Of a stretch of 64,000 nucleotides of DNA, positions 46,109 to 53,860 are shown piece by piece (position 1 is the stretch's first letter; every line of letters starts with the position of its first letter). This DNA comes from Bradyrhizobium sp. WD16 (GTDB lineage Bacteria; Pseudomonadota; Alphaproteobacteria; Rhizobiales; Xanthobacteraceae): positions 3,709,501 to 3,773,500 of the forward strand of contig NZ_CP028908.1 in NCBI RefSeq assembly GCF_024181725.1, given 5' to 3'. The notes beneath the pieces were generated by a model. The model was not told the DNA's origin and did not search any database. It saw only the letters and a program-made list of their open reading frames with translations. Position numbers and translations under genes: made by a program.

Positions 46109-46353
46109 GACGCCGCCATCGACCCATCAGTGATCCCGCAGCCGGTCATCCTCGCGCCCACCCTCAGCTTGAGCCTGAACATGCAAACCGGCCCATGTCC
46201 GGGCCCCCTCAGTCTCATCCGCCGAGCCAGTCGGCAGATTCCCCCGGGGAGGGGTTTATATCCTGCGCCTTTGCCTGTCGAGCGCAGCAGCGCTCGCAGA
46301 CGCTCTGTGGATGGCCACCGGCGGCTGCGGGCGCCATGCGGCGGGAATGCGTG

Positions 46354-49116
46354 TCAGACGAAATGGAGGTCGTTCTGATGGGCCTGGAGTTGCGCCAGCG
46401 TCACATGCTGGATCGACAGCGTGTCGTGAGCGCCGTCGACGACCACGACATTTCCGCCGCCGTCGTCGTGGGCGGCGGCGAGGAAGGCGTTCGCATTCGC
46501 GAAGACATTATGGTTGATCTGGAGCGTGTCCGTGGCCGGATCGAAGTGGGAGAGCGCGGCCTGGCCGAAATTCGGAGCGAAGATGAAAGTCTCGCCATCG
46601 AGCGTAGTCGCCGCAGCGGTCGGTGCTGCGCCGGCCCCGTTTGCGGTGGTTGTTACATAGACCGTCGTGCCGCCAGCACCATCGTTGGCGAATTTGAAGC
46701 TGTCCTGTGAAGCGATCCCGAGGAACTGCAGGTTGGCGGCATGGGTGCCGTCGCTCAACGACAGCACGCCCGACGACGCGTCGAAGCTCGACTGGAGCTT
46801 CGCGAGTTCGAAGCCCCGCAGATCGACCTGATGGGAGCCGGCGAGGGTGCCGTCGCCGGAGAAGCCGATCAGGGTCGCGCTAATCGGGGCCCCGGCGCCT
46901 GAGGGTAGGGTCACGGTCGAACCATCAAAGCTGCTGGTCGCCGACGATAGGCCGGTGAGGAAAGCGGTTGCAGCTGGCGGCACGCCGATGGTGCCGTCGC
47001 CGTTGAGGTCCTGATGGAAGGTGGTCTCGAATGATTCCAATGCGGCGCTCGCCCCCGACACGATGCCGGTCATGGAGCTCAAATAGTTACCGCTGCCATC
47101 CGTGCTCCAGACGATGTACTGATCGGAGCCAGTGACCTTCCAGGCGACGTCAAAGCCGCTGCCGATCTGCTCGGCGCCGATCGGCGCCCAACCGCCGAAC
47201 TGGCCGGCGGTGACGCCCGAGCCCTGATACTTGAGCGATGGAGCAGAACCGGCTGCGCCGAGGTAATAGTTGAGGCCGAGTTGAGTGAGGCTGGTCGAAC
47301 CGAGTGACTCGATGGTGGTGGCGAGCAAGCCGATGGTGCCGTCGCCGTTGAGGTCCTGATGGAAGGTGGTCTCGAACGATTCCAAAGCGGCGCTCGCCCC
47401 CGACACGATGCCGGTCATGGAGCTCAAATAGTTGCCGCTGCCATCCGTGCTCCAGACGATGTACTGATCGGAGCCAGTGACCTTCCAGGCGACGTCAAAG
47501 CCGCTGCCGACCTGCTCGGCGCCGATCGGCGCCCAACCGCCGAACTGGCCGGCGGTGACGCCCGAGCCCTGATACTTGAGCGATGGAGCAGAACCGGCTG
47601 CGCCGAGGTAATAGTTGAGGCCGAGTTGAGTGAGGCTGGTCGAACCGAGCGACTCTATGGTGGTGGCGAGCAAGCCGATGGTGCCGTCGCCGTTGAGGTC
47701 CTGGTGGAAGGTGGTCTCGAACGATTCCAATGCGGCGCTCGCCCCCGACACGATGCCGGTCATGGAGCTCAAATAGTTGCCGCTGCCATCCGTGCTCCAG
47801 ACGATGTACTGGTCGGAGCCAGTGACCTTCCAGGCGACGTCGAAGCCGCTGCCGATTTGCTCGGCGCCGATCGGCGCCCAACCGCCGAACTGGCCGGCAG
47901 TGACGCCCGAGCCCTGATACTTGAGCGATGGAGCAGAACCGGCTGCGCCGAGGTAATAGTTGAGGCCGAGTTGAGTGAGGCTGGTCGAACCGAGCGACTC
48001 GATGGTGGTGGCGAGCAAGCCGATGGTGCCGTCGCCATTGAGGTCCTGATGGAAGGTGGTCTCGAACGATTCCAATGCGGCGCTCGCCCCCGACACGATG
48101 CCGGTCATAGAGCTCAAATAGTTGCCGCTGCTATCCGTGCTCCAGACGATGTACTGGTCGGAGCCAGTGACCTTCCAGGCGATGTCGAAGCCGCTGCCGA
48201 CCTGCTCGGCGCCGATCGGAGTCCAACCGCCGAATTGGCCAGCGACGACATTCGCGCCACCAGATTTCAGTGAAACGGTGGCGCCCCCGGTTGCCAGCGA
48301 ATAGTTCAGGCCCACTTGGCTGAGGCTCGTCAGACCGGACGATTCGACGAGCACCGGAGTAGCTGGCGTTATGCTGAACCCGATGGCGTCCATGATCTGC
48401 TTGTCGACGGTGGACAGGCTCTGGTTGGTGCTCCAGCTGTAGAATTCGTTGAACGGATCGGTCGAGCCCTGAACGCCGCTGTTGAGAAAGTCGCTCGGGT
48501 CGGACGACTGTCCGAAATCGGCGAGTTTGGTCAGGCCGCCATCAATGGAGAAATAGGCGGCGGGGGCGGTCGCTCCCGTTGAGAACAGGTGATTGCCGGC
48601 ACTGGTGTAGCGGACGAGATCGAAGCTGCCGTTATCCGGCACGCGTCCCATGGCGTGGGTCAGTTCGTGCAGCGCCACGCCGACCAGCAGACTGCCGGAG
48701 ATCTGGGTGCCGATGCCGACCGCGCCGTCGAGCGTCGCGGCTGTCGCCGACATCAGGCCCAGGGCCTTTTCGACCGCGGACGACACCCAGAGGCTGGAAT
48801 AGCCGTTGACCGATGTCGTCGCGGGCAGCGAATTGACCAGCGTCTGGTCGAGCGACGACGTGGCATGGGTCGCGAGTGCGGCACGAAGCGTGCTGTAGGA
48901 AACGTAGGTGCCGTTCAGGACGCCGCCTTCGGCGCCAGTCGTCAGGCCGGTATCGTAATTGTTGTACCAGTCGCCGTAGCCGACCTGGATGGTGACGGTG
49001 ATGTTGTCCTGAATCAGGGAATCGAGAATGTTCGCCGCGGTCTGCATGCCATCCCGGAAGCTTTGTGGGGCGGCGAGAGCGGAACTTTCGTAGCTCAGGA
49101 CGAGATTCAGTGACAT
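46354..49116 (-). CDS. Secreted zinc metalloprotease-like protein with tandem Ca-binding-type repeats
   Basis: 920 residues, no classical signal peptide. The N-terminal 245 residues resemble the NF038122 metalloprotease family, with HELTHAMGR (His150-Glu151...His154) as the zinc site. Residues about 255-708 are four 115-residue repeats: one divergent, then three nearly identical, each containing GQFGGWAPIGAEQ, a Trp-rich SDQYIVWSTDGSGNYL stretch and ending HQDLNGDGTIG (calcium-loop-like). The C-terminal 80 residues (FAPNFGQAALSHFDPATDTL to the end NDLHFV) look like a type I secretion signal. ATG at 49116 chosen. Probably exported to the surface; no secretion genes adjoin it. Confidence 0.85.
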   Translation of the reverse strand: MSLNLVLSYESSALAAPQSFRDGMQTAANILDSLIQDNITVTIQVGYGDWYNNYDTGLTTGAEGGVLNGTYVSYSTLRAALATHATSSLDQTLVNSLPATTSVNGYSSLWVSSAVEKALGLMSATAATLDGAVGIGTQISGSLLVGVALHELTHAMGRVPDNGSFDLVRYTSAGNHLFSTGATAPAAYFSIDGGLTKLADFGQSSDPSDFLNSGVQGSTDPFNEFYSWSTNQSLSTVDKQIMDAIGFSITPATPVLVESSGLTSLSQVGLNYSLATGGATVSLKSGGANVVAGQFGGWTPIGAEQVGSGFDIAWKVTGSDQYIVWSTDSSGNYLSSMTGIVSGASAALESFETTFHQDLNGDGTIGLLATTIESLGSTSLTQLGLNYYLGAAGSAPSLKYQGSGVTAGQFGGWAPIGAEQIGSGFDVAWKVTGSDQYIVWSTDGSGNYLSSMTGIVSGASAALESFETTFHQDLNGDGTIGLLATTIESLGSTSLTQLGLNYYLGAAGSAPSLKYQGSGVTAGQFGGWAPIGAEQVGSGFDVAWKVTGSDQYIVWSTDGSGNYLSSMTGIVSGASAALESFETTFHQDLNGDGTIGLLATTIESLGSTSLTQLGLNYYLGAAGSAPSLKYQGSGVTAGQFGGWAPIGAEQIGSGFDVAWKVTGSDQYIVWSTDGSGNYLSSMTGIVSGASAALESFETTFHQDLNGDGTIGVPPAATAFLTGLSSATSSFDGSTVTLPSGAGAPISATLIGFSGDGTLAGSHQVDLRGFELAKLQSSFDASSGVLSLSDGTHAANLQFLGIASQDSFKFANDGAGGTTVYVTTTANGAGAAPTAAATTLDGETFIFAPNFGQAALSHFDPATDTLQINHNVFANANAFLAAAHDDGGGNVVVVDGAHDTLSIQHVTLAQLQAHQNDLHFV
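46991..48350 (-). repeat. Tandem 345-bp coding repeats
   Basis: Period measured from the recurring GTGCCGTCGC at 46991, 47336, 47681 and 48026 (exactly 345 bp apart). The first three units on the plus strand differ at only a few positions by eye; the fourth (48026 to about 48350) is divergent. Lies inside the metalloprotease gene and keeps its frame (115 codons per unit). Confidence 0.92.
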
Positions 49117-49384
49117 GCACAGGCCTTGCTTCAGCACTCCGGAGACATTGCATGCGTCTCCGGCGGACCCTGGGTCGGCGTCGCTCAGTACGTTACGGAA
49201 TCCCGCTTGGCGAAACTTAGATGTCCGATTCGTTGAAGGAAAGTTAAGAAGAGTTTGTGTCGTCTCAAAGGCTTACGGCTGGCCTACGGTCGCCGTTCAG
49301 GGGGAGGCGGGAGTATGCCAGACGTCGCCGTTGGTTGCCGGAAAAACCAGGCGTAGTCGCTGCCTCGACAATGACATTATCGAT
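49117..49384. other. Divergent intergenic region upstream of the regulator operator
   Basis: About 270 bp between the metalloprotease start and the operator pair. I see no coding or repeat signal; it should hold the metalloprotease promoter. Confidence 0.35.
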
Positions 49385-49399
49385 GTTCATGTCGTGAAC
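49385..49399. promoter_or_regulatory. Operator palindrome 1 of the regulator-NusG operon
   Basis: GTTCATGTCGTGAAC: 7-bp arms around one base with a single mismatch. Lies just upstream of the -35 box. Confidence 0.7.
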
Positions 49400-49406
49400 A
49401 AGGAGC

Positions 49407-49436
49407 TTGACGTTCACGTCGTGAACGGGGTATGGC
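49407..49436 (+). promoter_or_regulatory. Promoter of the regulator-NusG operon
   Basis: TTGACG (49407-49412), 18-bp spacer, TATGGC (49431-49436), 28 bp before the regulator ATG. Operator 2 occupies the spacer. Confidence 0.6.
49412..49426. promoter_or_regulatory. Operator palindrome 2 of the regulator-NusG operon
   Basis: GTTCACGTCGTGAAC: perfect 7-bp arms around one base. Centre is 27 bp from that of operator 1. Binding here would block RNA polymerase. Confidence 0.75.
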
Positions 49437-49464
49437 CTGCGCCCAAACAGGAGGGCGCGACGCC

Positions 49465-50106
49465 ATGGACCACTTGCTGGAGGGGGGGCATGAGAACGAG
49501 CAGATCGTTCTGGGCCTGCTAAACTCCGTGGAGGCCGATGGTGCCCGTTCGCAACGTCGCATTGCGGCCGAGCTCGGCATTGCCCTTGGTCTCGTCAATG
49601 CCTACCTCAAGCGCTGCATCAAGAAGGGGCTGGTAAAAGTCCATGATGCCCCTACGCGTCGTTACGCTTATTACCTCACTCCGCAGGGCTTCGCTGAGAA
49701 GTCTCGCCTGACAGTTCAGTATCTTTCCAACTCATTCTCCTTCTTTCGTCACGCCAAGAGCGACTGCGCCCAGGTTTTCGAGAGAGCCAGGGCCGCGGGT
49801 TTCGCCCGGCTTCTGATCGCCGGCAGGTCCGATCTAGCCGAGATTGCCATCCTGTGTGCCGTTGAGGCGGGCATCACGATCGTTGCGGTGGTCGATCCGC
49901 GCAGCGAAAGTACGACATTCGTCGGCGTCGAGGTCGTAGGCTCATTCGCCGAGATTACTGCGTCATTCGATGCTGTGCTGATCACCGATGTGATCCGTGC
50001 CCGCGAATCCTTTGAGGCGGCGGTCGTGGTCTGCGGGGCGAACCGGGTTCTTGCGCCCGCGCTTCTGGGGTTGCGGCCGGCATCGGCGGCGGAGGAGGCG
50101 CCATGA
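49465..50106 (+). CDS. Winged-helix transcriptional regulator with C-terminal Rossmann-like domain
   Basis: 213 residues from MDHLLEGGHENEQIVLGLL; ATG at 49465 has AGGAGGG 9 nt upstream. The first 75 residues are a MarR-like winged helix (QRRIAAELGIALGLVNAYLK is the recognition helix region, RRYAYYLTPQG the wing). After a basic linker, residues about 105-210 (RLLIAGRSDLAEIAILCAVEAG) look like a small Rossmann fold of the CoA/nucleotide-sugar-binding type, so it may sense a nucleotide or sugar nucleotide. It overlaps the NusG-like gene by ATGA and is expected to control that gene and itself through the two palindromes upstream. Confidence 0.8.
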   Translation: MDHLLEGGHENEQIVLGLLNSVEADGARSQRRIAAELGIALGLVNAYLKRCIKKGLVKVHDAPTRRYAYYLTPQGFAEKSRLTVQYLSNSFSFFRHAKSDCAQVFERARAAGFARLLIAGRSDLAEIAILCAVEAGITIVAVVDPRSESTTFVGVEVVGSFAEITASFDAVLITDVIRARESFEAAVVVCGANRVLAPALLGLRPASAAEEAP

Positions 50107-50618
50107 CTGCAGCGGCTGGAGTGCGCTGGTACGTCGTTCAGACCCAGGTCAACAGCGAGTTGAAAGCCGCGCTGAACCTGCAGCGGCAGGGTTTTAAGGT
50201 CTACCTTCCGCGCTATCTGAAGCTGCGGCGGCACGCTCGCAAGCTCGAGGTCGTCGCAAGGCCGCTGTTCCCGCGCTACATATTCGTCGCTATCGACATT
50301 GCGATACATCGCTGGCGTTCAATCCAGTCGACGTTCGGTGTGGCGCGGCTGGTGACCAACGGGGACGATCCTGCAATGGTGCCCGAGGGTGTCGTAGCCG
50401 CGATCATGGCGCAGGAGGACGAGAAGGGATTCGTCAGGCTTGATAGTCGTCCGGCATTCGCTCCGGGGGACAAGGTTCGGGTTCGGTCTGGCATTTTTAT
50501 GGATGCCGCAGGTATCTTCAGCGGTGTTGCCGATCACGACCGCGTCGCAATTCTACTCGATATGCTCGGACGGAAGGTTCGCGTGCTGGTCGCCGCGGAC
50601 ATGGTCGCGGCGGCCTGA
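50103..50618 (+). CDS. NusG/RfaH-like transcription antitermination protein
   Basis: 171 residues. NGN domain: WYVVQTQVNSELKAALNL (near 8), GFKVYLPRYLKLRRHAR and RPLFPRYIFVAID (near 52) match specialised NusG paralogues of polysaccharide clusters; the C-terminal KOW domain begins at FAPGDKVRVRSGIFMDAAG (near 118). Such proteins let RNA polymerase read through long polysaccharide operons. Not the housekeeping nusG, which would lie beside secE and ribosomal genes. Its target operon is likely one of the clusters nearby (inference). Confidence 0.85.
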   Translation: MTAAAGVRWYVVQTQVNSELKAALNLQRQGFKVYLPRYLKLRRHARKLEVVARPLFPRYIFVAIDIAIHRWRSIQSTFGVARLVTNGDDPAMVPEGVVAAIMAQEDEKGFVRLDSRPAFAPGDKVRVRSGIFMDAAGIFSGVADHDRVAILLDMLGRKVRVLVAADMVAAA

Positions 50619-50728
50619 GGCGTTTTCAGCGCGCGCCGCCCCACTGGGCGGCACGATCAATTCCGGCCCGTTGTGGGCAGTTCGGGGGAGCTGATTCACC
50701 CGGACTGCGGTAGCATGCGAGTAATCAA

Positions 50729-50806
50729 CCAGTGCGGTGGATCTGACGCTCGTATCAGTATTGCAGCGAGTTCTTCAAACGAGCGTCAGATCCAAAACCG
50801 CACTAG
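50729..50806 (+). repeat. Hairpin element family B (cluster 4)
   Basis: As the other B elements but with AGTGCGGT on the left and ACCGCACT on the right: both partners of one outer-stem pair have changed together. The left terminal CTAG is degenerate (CCAG). Confidence 0.93.
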
Positions 50807-50819
50807 AATCATAATGATG

Positions 50820-50895
50820 CTAGTGTCCCTTTGTTTCCAACGTTCGTATGAGTGCCTGCTGCAATGGGATACGAACGTTGGAAACGGGACACTAG
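50820..50895 (+). repeat. Hairpin element family C (cluster 4)
   Basis: Joined to B by AATCATAATGATG. Loop has one change (GAGTGCCTGC). Ends 16 bp from the stop of the convergent membrane protein gene. Confidence 0.95.
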
Positions 50896-50910
50896 GCTGG
50901 TCGCGTCAGA

Positions 50911-52551
50911 TTAGGGCTGCTGTGCTTTCGGTCCGACAGGGCCGCTCGCTTCGGTCCGATGAAAAATCAACATCTTCCCCTTCGGGAGTTCAACGGCCGA
51001 AGCTTCCTTGAAATTCCCGTTCGATCGCAACCACACGGTCAGGTCATTGAGCTCGGCGTTCACCGGATAACGGGTGAGTGTGCCAAGAAGTGCGTCGTCG
51101 GGCAGCACGATAAAATCGAAGTCGGTCGACATCTTCTTAAGTTTGCTAATGTCTGTTTCGAGTGGAGCGTAGTTTACCGCCAGATCGATGCCATTCTTCA
51201 GAGCTCTAAATCGGTAGGCGCCGGGCGCTATGGGACCCGCTGTCGGGAAGAATACGGAAAACGCGCCCTTCTTTTCTGCCCCTCCAGCCGCCTGAACCAA
51301 CCTGGAATAGGTGCGATCGTAAAGTTGGGGCGCTTCAACAAGCGTGTCCGCAGGGAAGTGTTGCTGCGCATCGCCCCTGTCCGCGAAGATGCAGCCTCCG
51401 ACAAGCGCAAGGGCGTACGCCGGCAAGAGCCATTTCGCTGTCCGCGGTCCGGGATGACGGAATCGAAATTCTTCGCAGGCCAAGTGCACAAGCACCCCCA
51501 GAGAGACAACGATCGCTCCATAGAGAAGGGAGCCAAAAAGCATCAGTTTGACCGTCGCCAACGTCGGGATGAGGTAAGACGTCAATACGAGGGCCAACAA
51601 TCCCAGCAGTTCCACGACTCTCGGCAGTGCACCGCGACGTAGCGCCAGAATAAAGCTGAGAACGAACAGCCCGAGGGTCAGCCAGACCCAGTTGTGGAAC
51701 AGTTGCCAACTCTGATCGATATAGAATCCGAAGCGCTCGGTGGGGCCATTCTTCAGCAGATATATCTGGTTCCAGGCATCGATGTCGGTGACGAACGTCT
51801 GATAAATGTAAGTCATCAGTCCGGTAAAATGGACCGCAAAGTAGGGCCCTGCGACGCAAGCGACACAAACGAGGACTGTTGTCGCTCGACGCGCGATGGA
51901 CTTGGCCGCCTCGCCGCCCAAGAAGGATGCCAGCATTCCAACTGCAAAGGCTAGCGACCAGACGGCAAGGATGGCGATGAATGCGGTCGGCTTTATGAGT
52001 AAGGCCAGTCCTGCGCAAATTCCGAAGAAAACTGTCTTTCGCCCATAAAGCAGGTGTCGTTGGAAGATGGCAGTCGCCGCAATCACCGAAGTGGCGTATC
52101 CGGCAATCATGTCAGGATGGTAGATATTTACCGCGTTATCGAACCAGGCTGTCGCGGCAACGATAACTGTAATGATTGCAGCAGAAATGATCTGTACTTC
52201 GAACAGAACAACGAAAGCGACGGTAATGAGCGAGAGCGCGACAGCGTTGAAGGCGTAGGGCGCGACCGTTGAGCCGCTTGTAATCAAGAATCCGAAAAAG
52301 GCGCCAAAGCTCGAGTACGGGGAGTGTGGCGGCAGTTCAATGAGGCCCCGCAGCATCGCGATCACGCCTTGAGACTTCAGCGTCGCTAGTCGCTCAAGCC
52401 CATCGACAAAATAAGTAACATCGTCATAGACCGGCGGGATGGCGAGGCGCCCGTAAATGGCGCTATGGTGTAGGAGCAGGGCGGCCTTCTGCAATACGAT
52501 TGTTATGATCAATGCGGATGCAAGCGCATTGTACTTGGTCACGCGATCCAT
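50911..52551 (-). CDS. Polytopic membrane protein, probable GT-C glycosyltransferase
   Basis: 546 residues from MDRVTKYNALASALI; ATG at 52551 follows GGGGGA at good spacing and is preferred to an ATG at 52596. About ten membrane segments. The first periplasmic loop has IPPVYDDVTYFVDGLERL, with the paired acidic residues expected of GT-C (GT39/GT83-like) enzymes that use polyprenyl-phosphate sugars. A soluble C-terminal region of about 150 residues follows. Family assignment is by fold features only. Convergent with the NusG-like gene. Confidence 0.6.
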   Translation of the reverse strand: MDRVTKYNALASALIITIVLQKAALLLHHSAIYGRLAIPPVYDDVTYFVDGLERLATLKSQGVIAMLRGLIELPPHSPYSSFGAFFGFLITSGSTVAPYAFNAVALSLITVAFVVLFEVQIISAAIITVIVAATAWFDNAVNIYHPDMIAGYATSVIAATAIFQRHLLYGRKTVFFGICAGLALLIKPTAFIAILAVWSLAFAVGMLASFLGGEAAKSIARRATTVLVCVACVAGPYFAVHFTGLMTYIYQTFVTDIDAWNQIYLLKNGPTERFGFYIDQSWQLFHNWVWLTLGLFVLSFILALRRGALPRVVELLGLLALVLTSYLIPTLATVKLMLFGSLLYGAIVVSLGVLVHLACEEFRFRHPGPRTAKWLLPAYALALVGGCIFADRGDAQQHFPADTLVEAPQLYDRTYSRLVQAAGGAEKKGAFSVFFPTAGPIAPGAYRFRALKNGIDLAVNYAPLETDISKLKKMSTDFDFIVLPDDALLGTLTRYPVNAELNDLTVWLRSNGNFKEASAVELPKGKMLIFHRTEASGPVGPKAQQP

Positions 52552-52711
52552 AGAATCCCCCGGCCGTTTAGGCTTTCCAACCCGGAAGCCATACATCGTA
52601 TTTCGATTCTAGTCAGCATAAGCGGACTATGCATCCGAGCCGGATGTCTTCGGTTTCAGGTCGACGGTCTGCAACTGGACGGACTGTTGAGTGTCCGCGG
52701 AGGGAATAATC

Positions 52712-53662
52712 TTGCGCAGAATTAGCGTCGTTACGCCGTGCTACAACGAGGCGTTGAACGTTCGGGAGTGCTACGCTGCCGTTCGCGACATATTCGAGCG
52801 TTTCCTTCCGGGCTACGAGCGAGAGCATCTGTTTTGCGATAATGCCTCTACGGACGGCACGATCGAAATTCTTCGTGAAATTGCCGCGTCGGATCCGAGC
52901 GTCAAAATTATTCTTAATTCGCGAAACTTCGGTCCGATGCGATCAAATTACAACGGCGTCATGGCGGCATCCGGAGATGCGGTCTTGCTATTCCTGCCGG
53001 CCGACCTTCAGGACCCCCCTTCATTGTTGCCCAAGTTCGTCGAGCTGTGGGAGCAAGGGTTTGAGGTGGTGTTTGGCATTCGGGCCGAGCGCGAAGAGGC
53101 TTGGCTGATGCGGACCGTTCGTTTTGGATACTACAGATTTCTAACCGGACTAACTCAACTTTCAGCACCGCCAGGCGTTGGTGATTGTCAGCTCGTTGAT
53201 CGGAAGGTCGTTGAAGCTATGCGGCAGATTGAGGATGCTTACCCGTTCCTGCGCATGATGACGTTCGAGTGTGGGTATAAGTCGGTGGGCGTGCCTTACG
53301 TCTGGATGGCCCGCAAGCGAGGCTTCTCTAAGAACTCTCTCGCGAGGCTTGTTGATCAGGGTTTGAATGGCATCATCACCTACACCAGCTCGCCGGTGCG
53401 GGCCGTCTTATTGGCGGGCTTCGCTATTGCTGCGCTTTCGATAGTTTATGCAGTGGCAAACCTTATTCTTGGCTTGGTGCTTTATCAGCGTCTCGCCGAG
53501 CCCGGCATATTTTCGATCATCGTCGCGGTCTTCTTCTTTGGCGGTGTGCAGCTTTTTGTGACCGGGTTGCTGGGGGAGTACATTCTTGCGATCTATGCGC
53601 AGGTACGGAAGAAGCCGGTGGTCTTCGAACGTGAGCGCATTAACTTTTCCGATAGGCGCTGA
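52712..53662 (+). CDS. GT2 polyprenyl-phosphate glycosyltransferase (DPM1/GtrB-like)
   Basis: 316 residues. SVVTPCYNEALNVREC, FCDNASTDGTIEIL and LFLPADLQDPPSLLP (the DLQDPP metal/catalytic block) identify the group that makes undecaprenyl-phosphate-sugar; two C-terminal membrane segments (about 235-300) anchor it. The TTG at 52712 has GGAGGG 7 nt upstream and is the best start; GTG at 52691 is also open. It could supply the lipid-linked sugar used by the divergent GT-C protein at 50911-52551. First gene of the 52.7-63.9 kb plus-strand cluster. Confidence 0.88.
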   Translation: MRRISVVTPCYNEALNVRECYAAVRDIFERFLPGYEREHLFCDNASTDGTIEILREIAASDPSVKIILNSRNFGPMRSNYNGVMAASGDAVLLFLPADLQDPPSLLPKFVELWEQGFEVVFGIRAEREEAWLMRTVRFGYYRFLTGLTQLSAPPGVGDCQLVDRKVVEAMRQIEDAYPFLRMMTFECGYKSVGVPYVWMARKRGFSKNSLARLVDQGLNGIITYTSSPVRAVLLAGFAIAALSIVYAVANLILGLVLYQRLAEPGIFSIIVAVFFFGGVQLFVTGLLGEYILAIYAQVRKKPVVFERERINFSDRR

Positions 53663-53860
53663 ACCGCCGCTGGATGTCGGGAGGGGCGCATGTGGGGTTT
53701 CCAACAGAAACCAAAGCGTGGTGAGATTCTGGCCTCATTGCTTCGACTGAACAGTTAGTATAGATGGTCGTGGCAATCGTACGGGCCTGTCATCTGGACC
53801 GTTTCGGGTAGGATTGTCTGGGCAATATGCAGCGTCGGCTGCGCATTTTGGAGCTGCAAC

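Noticed and set aside
47359-48273. Plus-strand gene inside the metalloprotease
   Set aside because: It mirrors the 345-bp repeats of the real minus-strand gene and has no ribosome site or family resemblance.
50729-50895. Rho-independent terminator
   Set aside because: Stems are strong but not followed by a T run, and the clusters occur in tandem, divergent and convergent gaps alike, which does not fit a terminator role.
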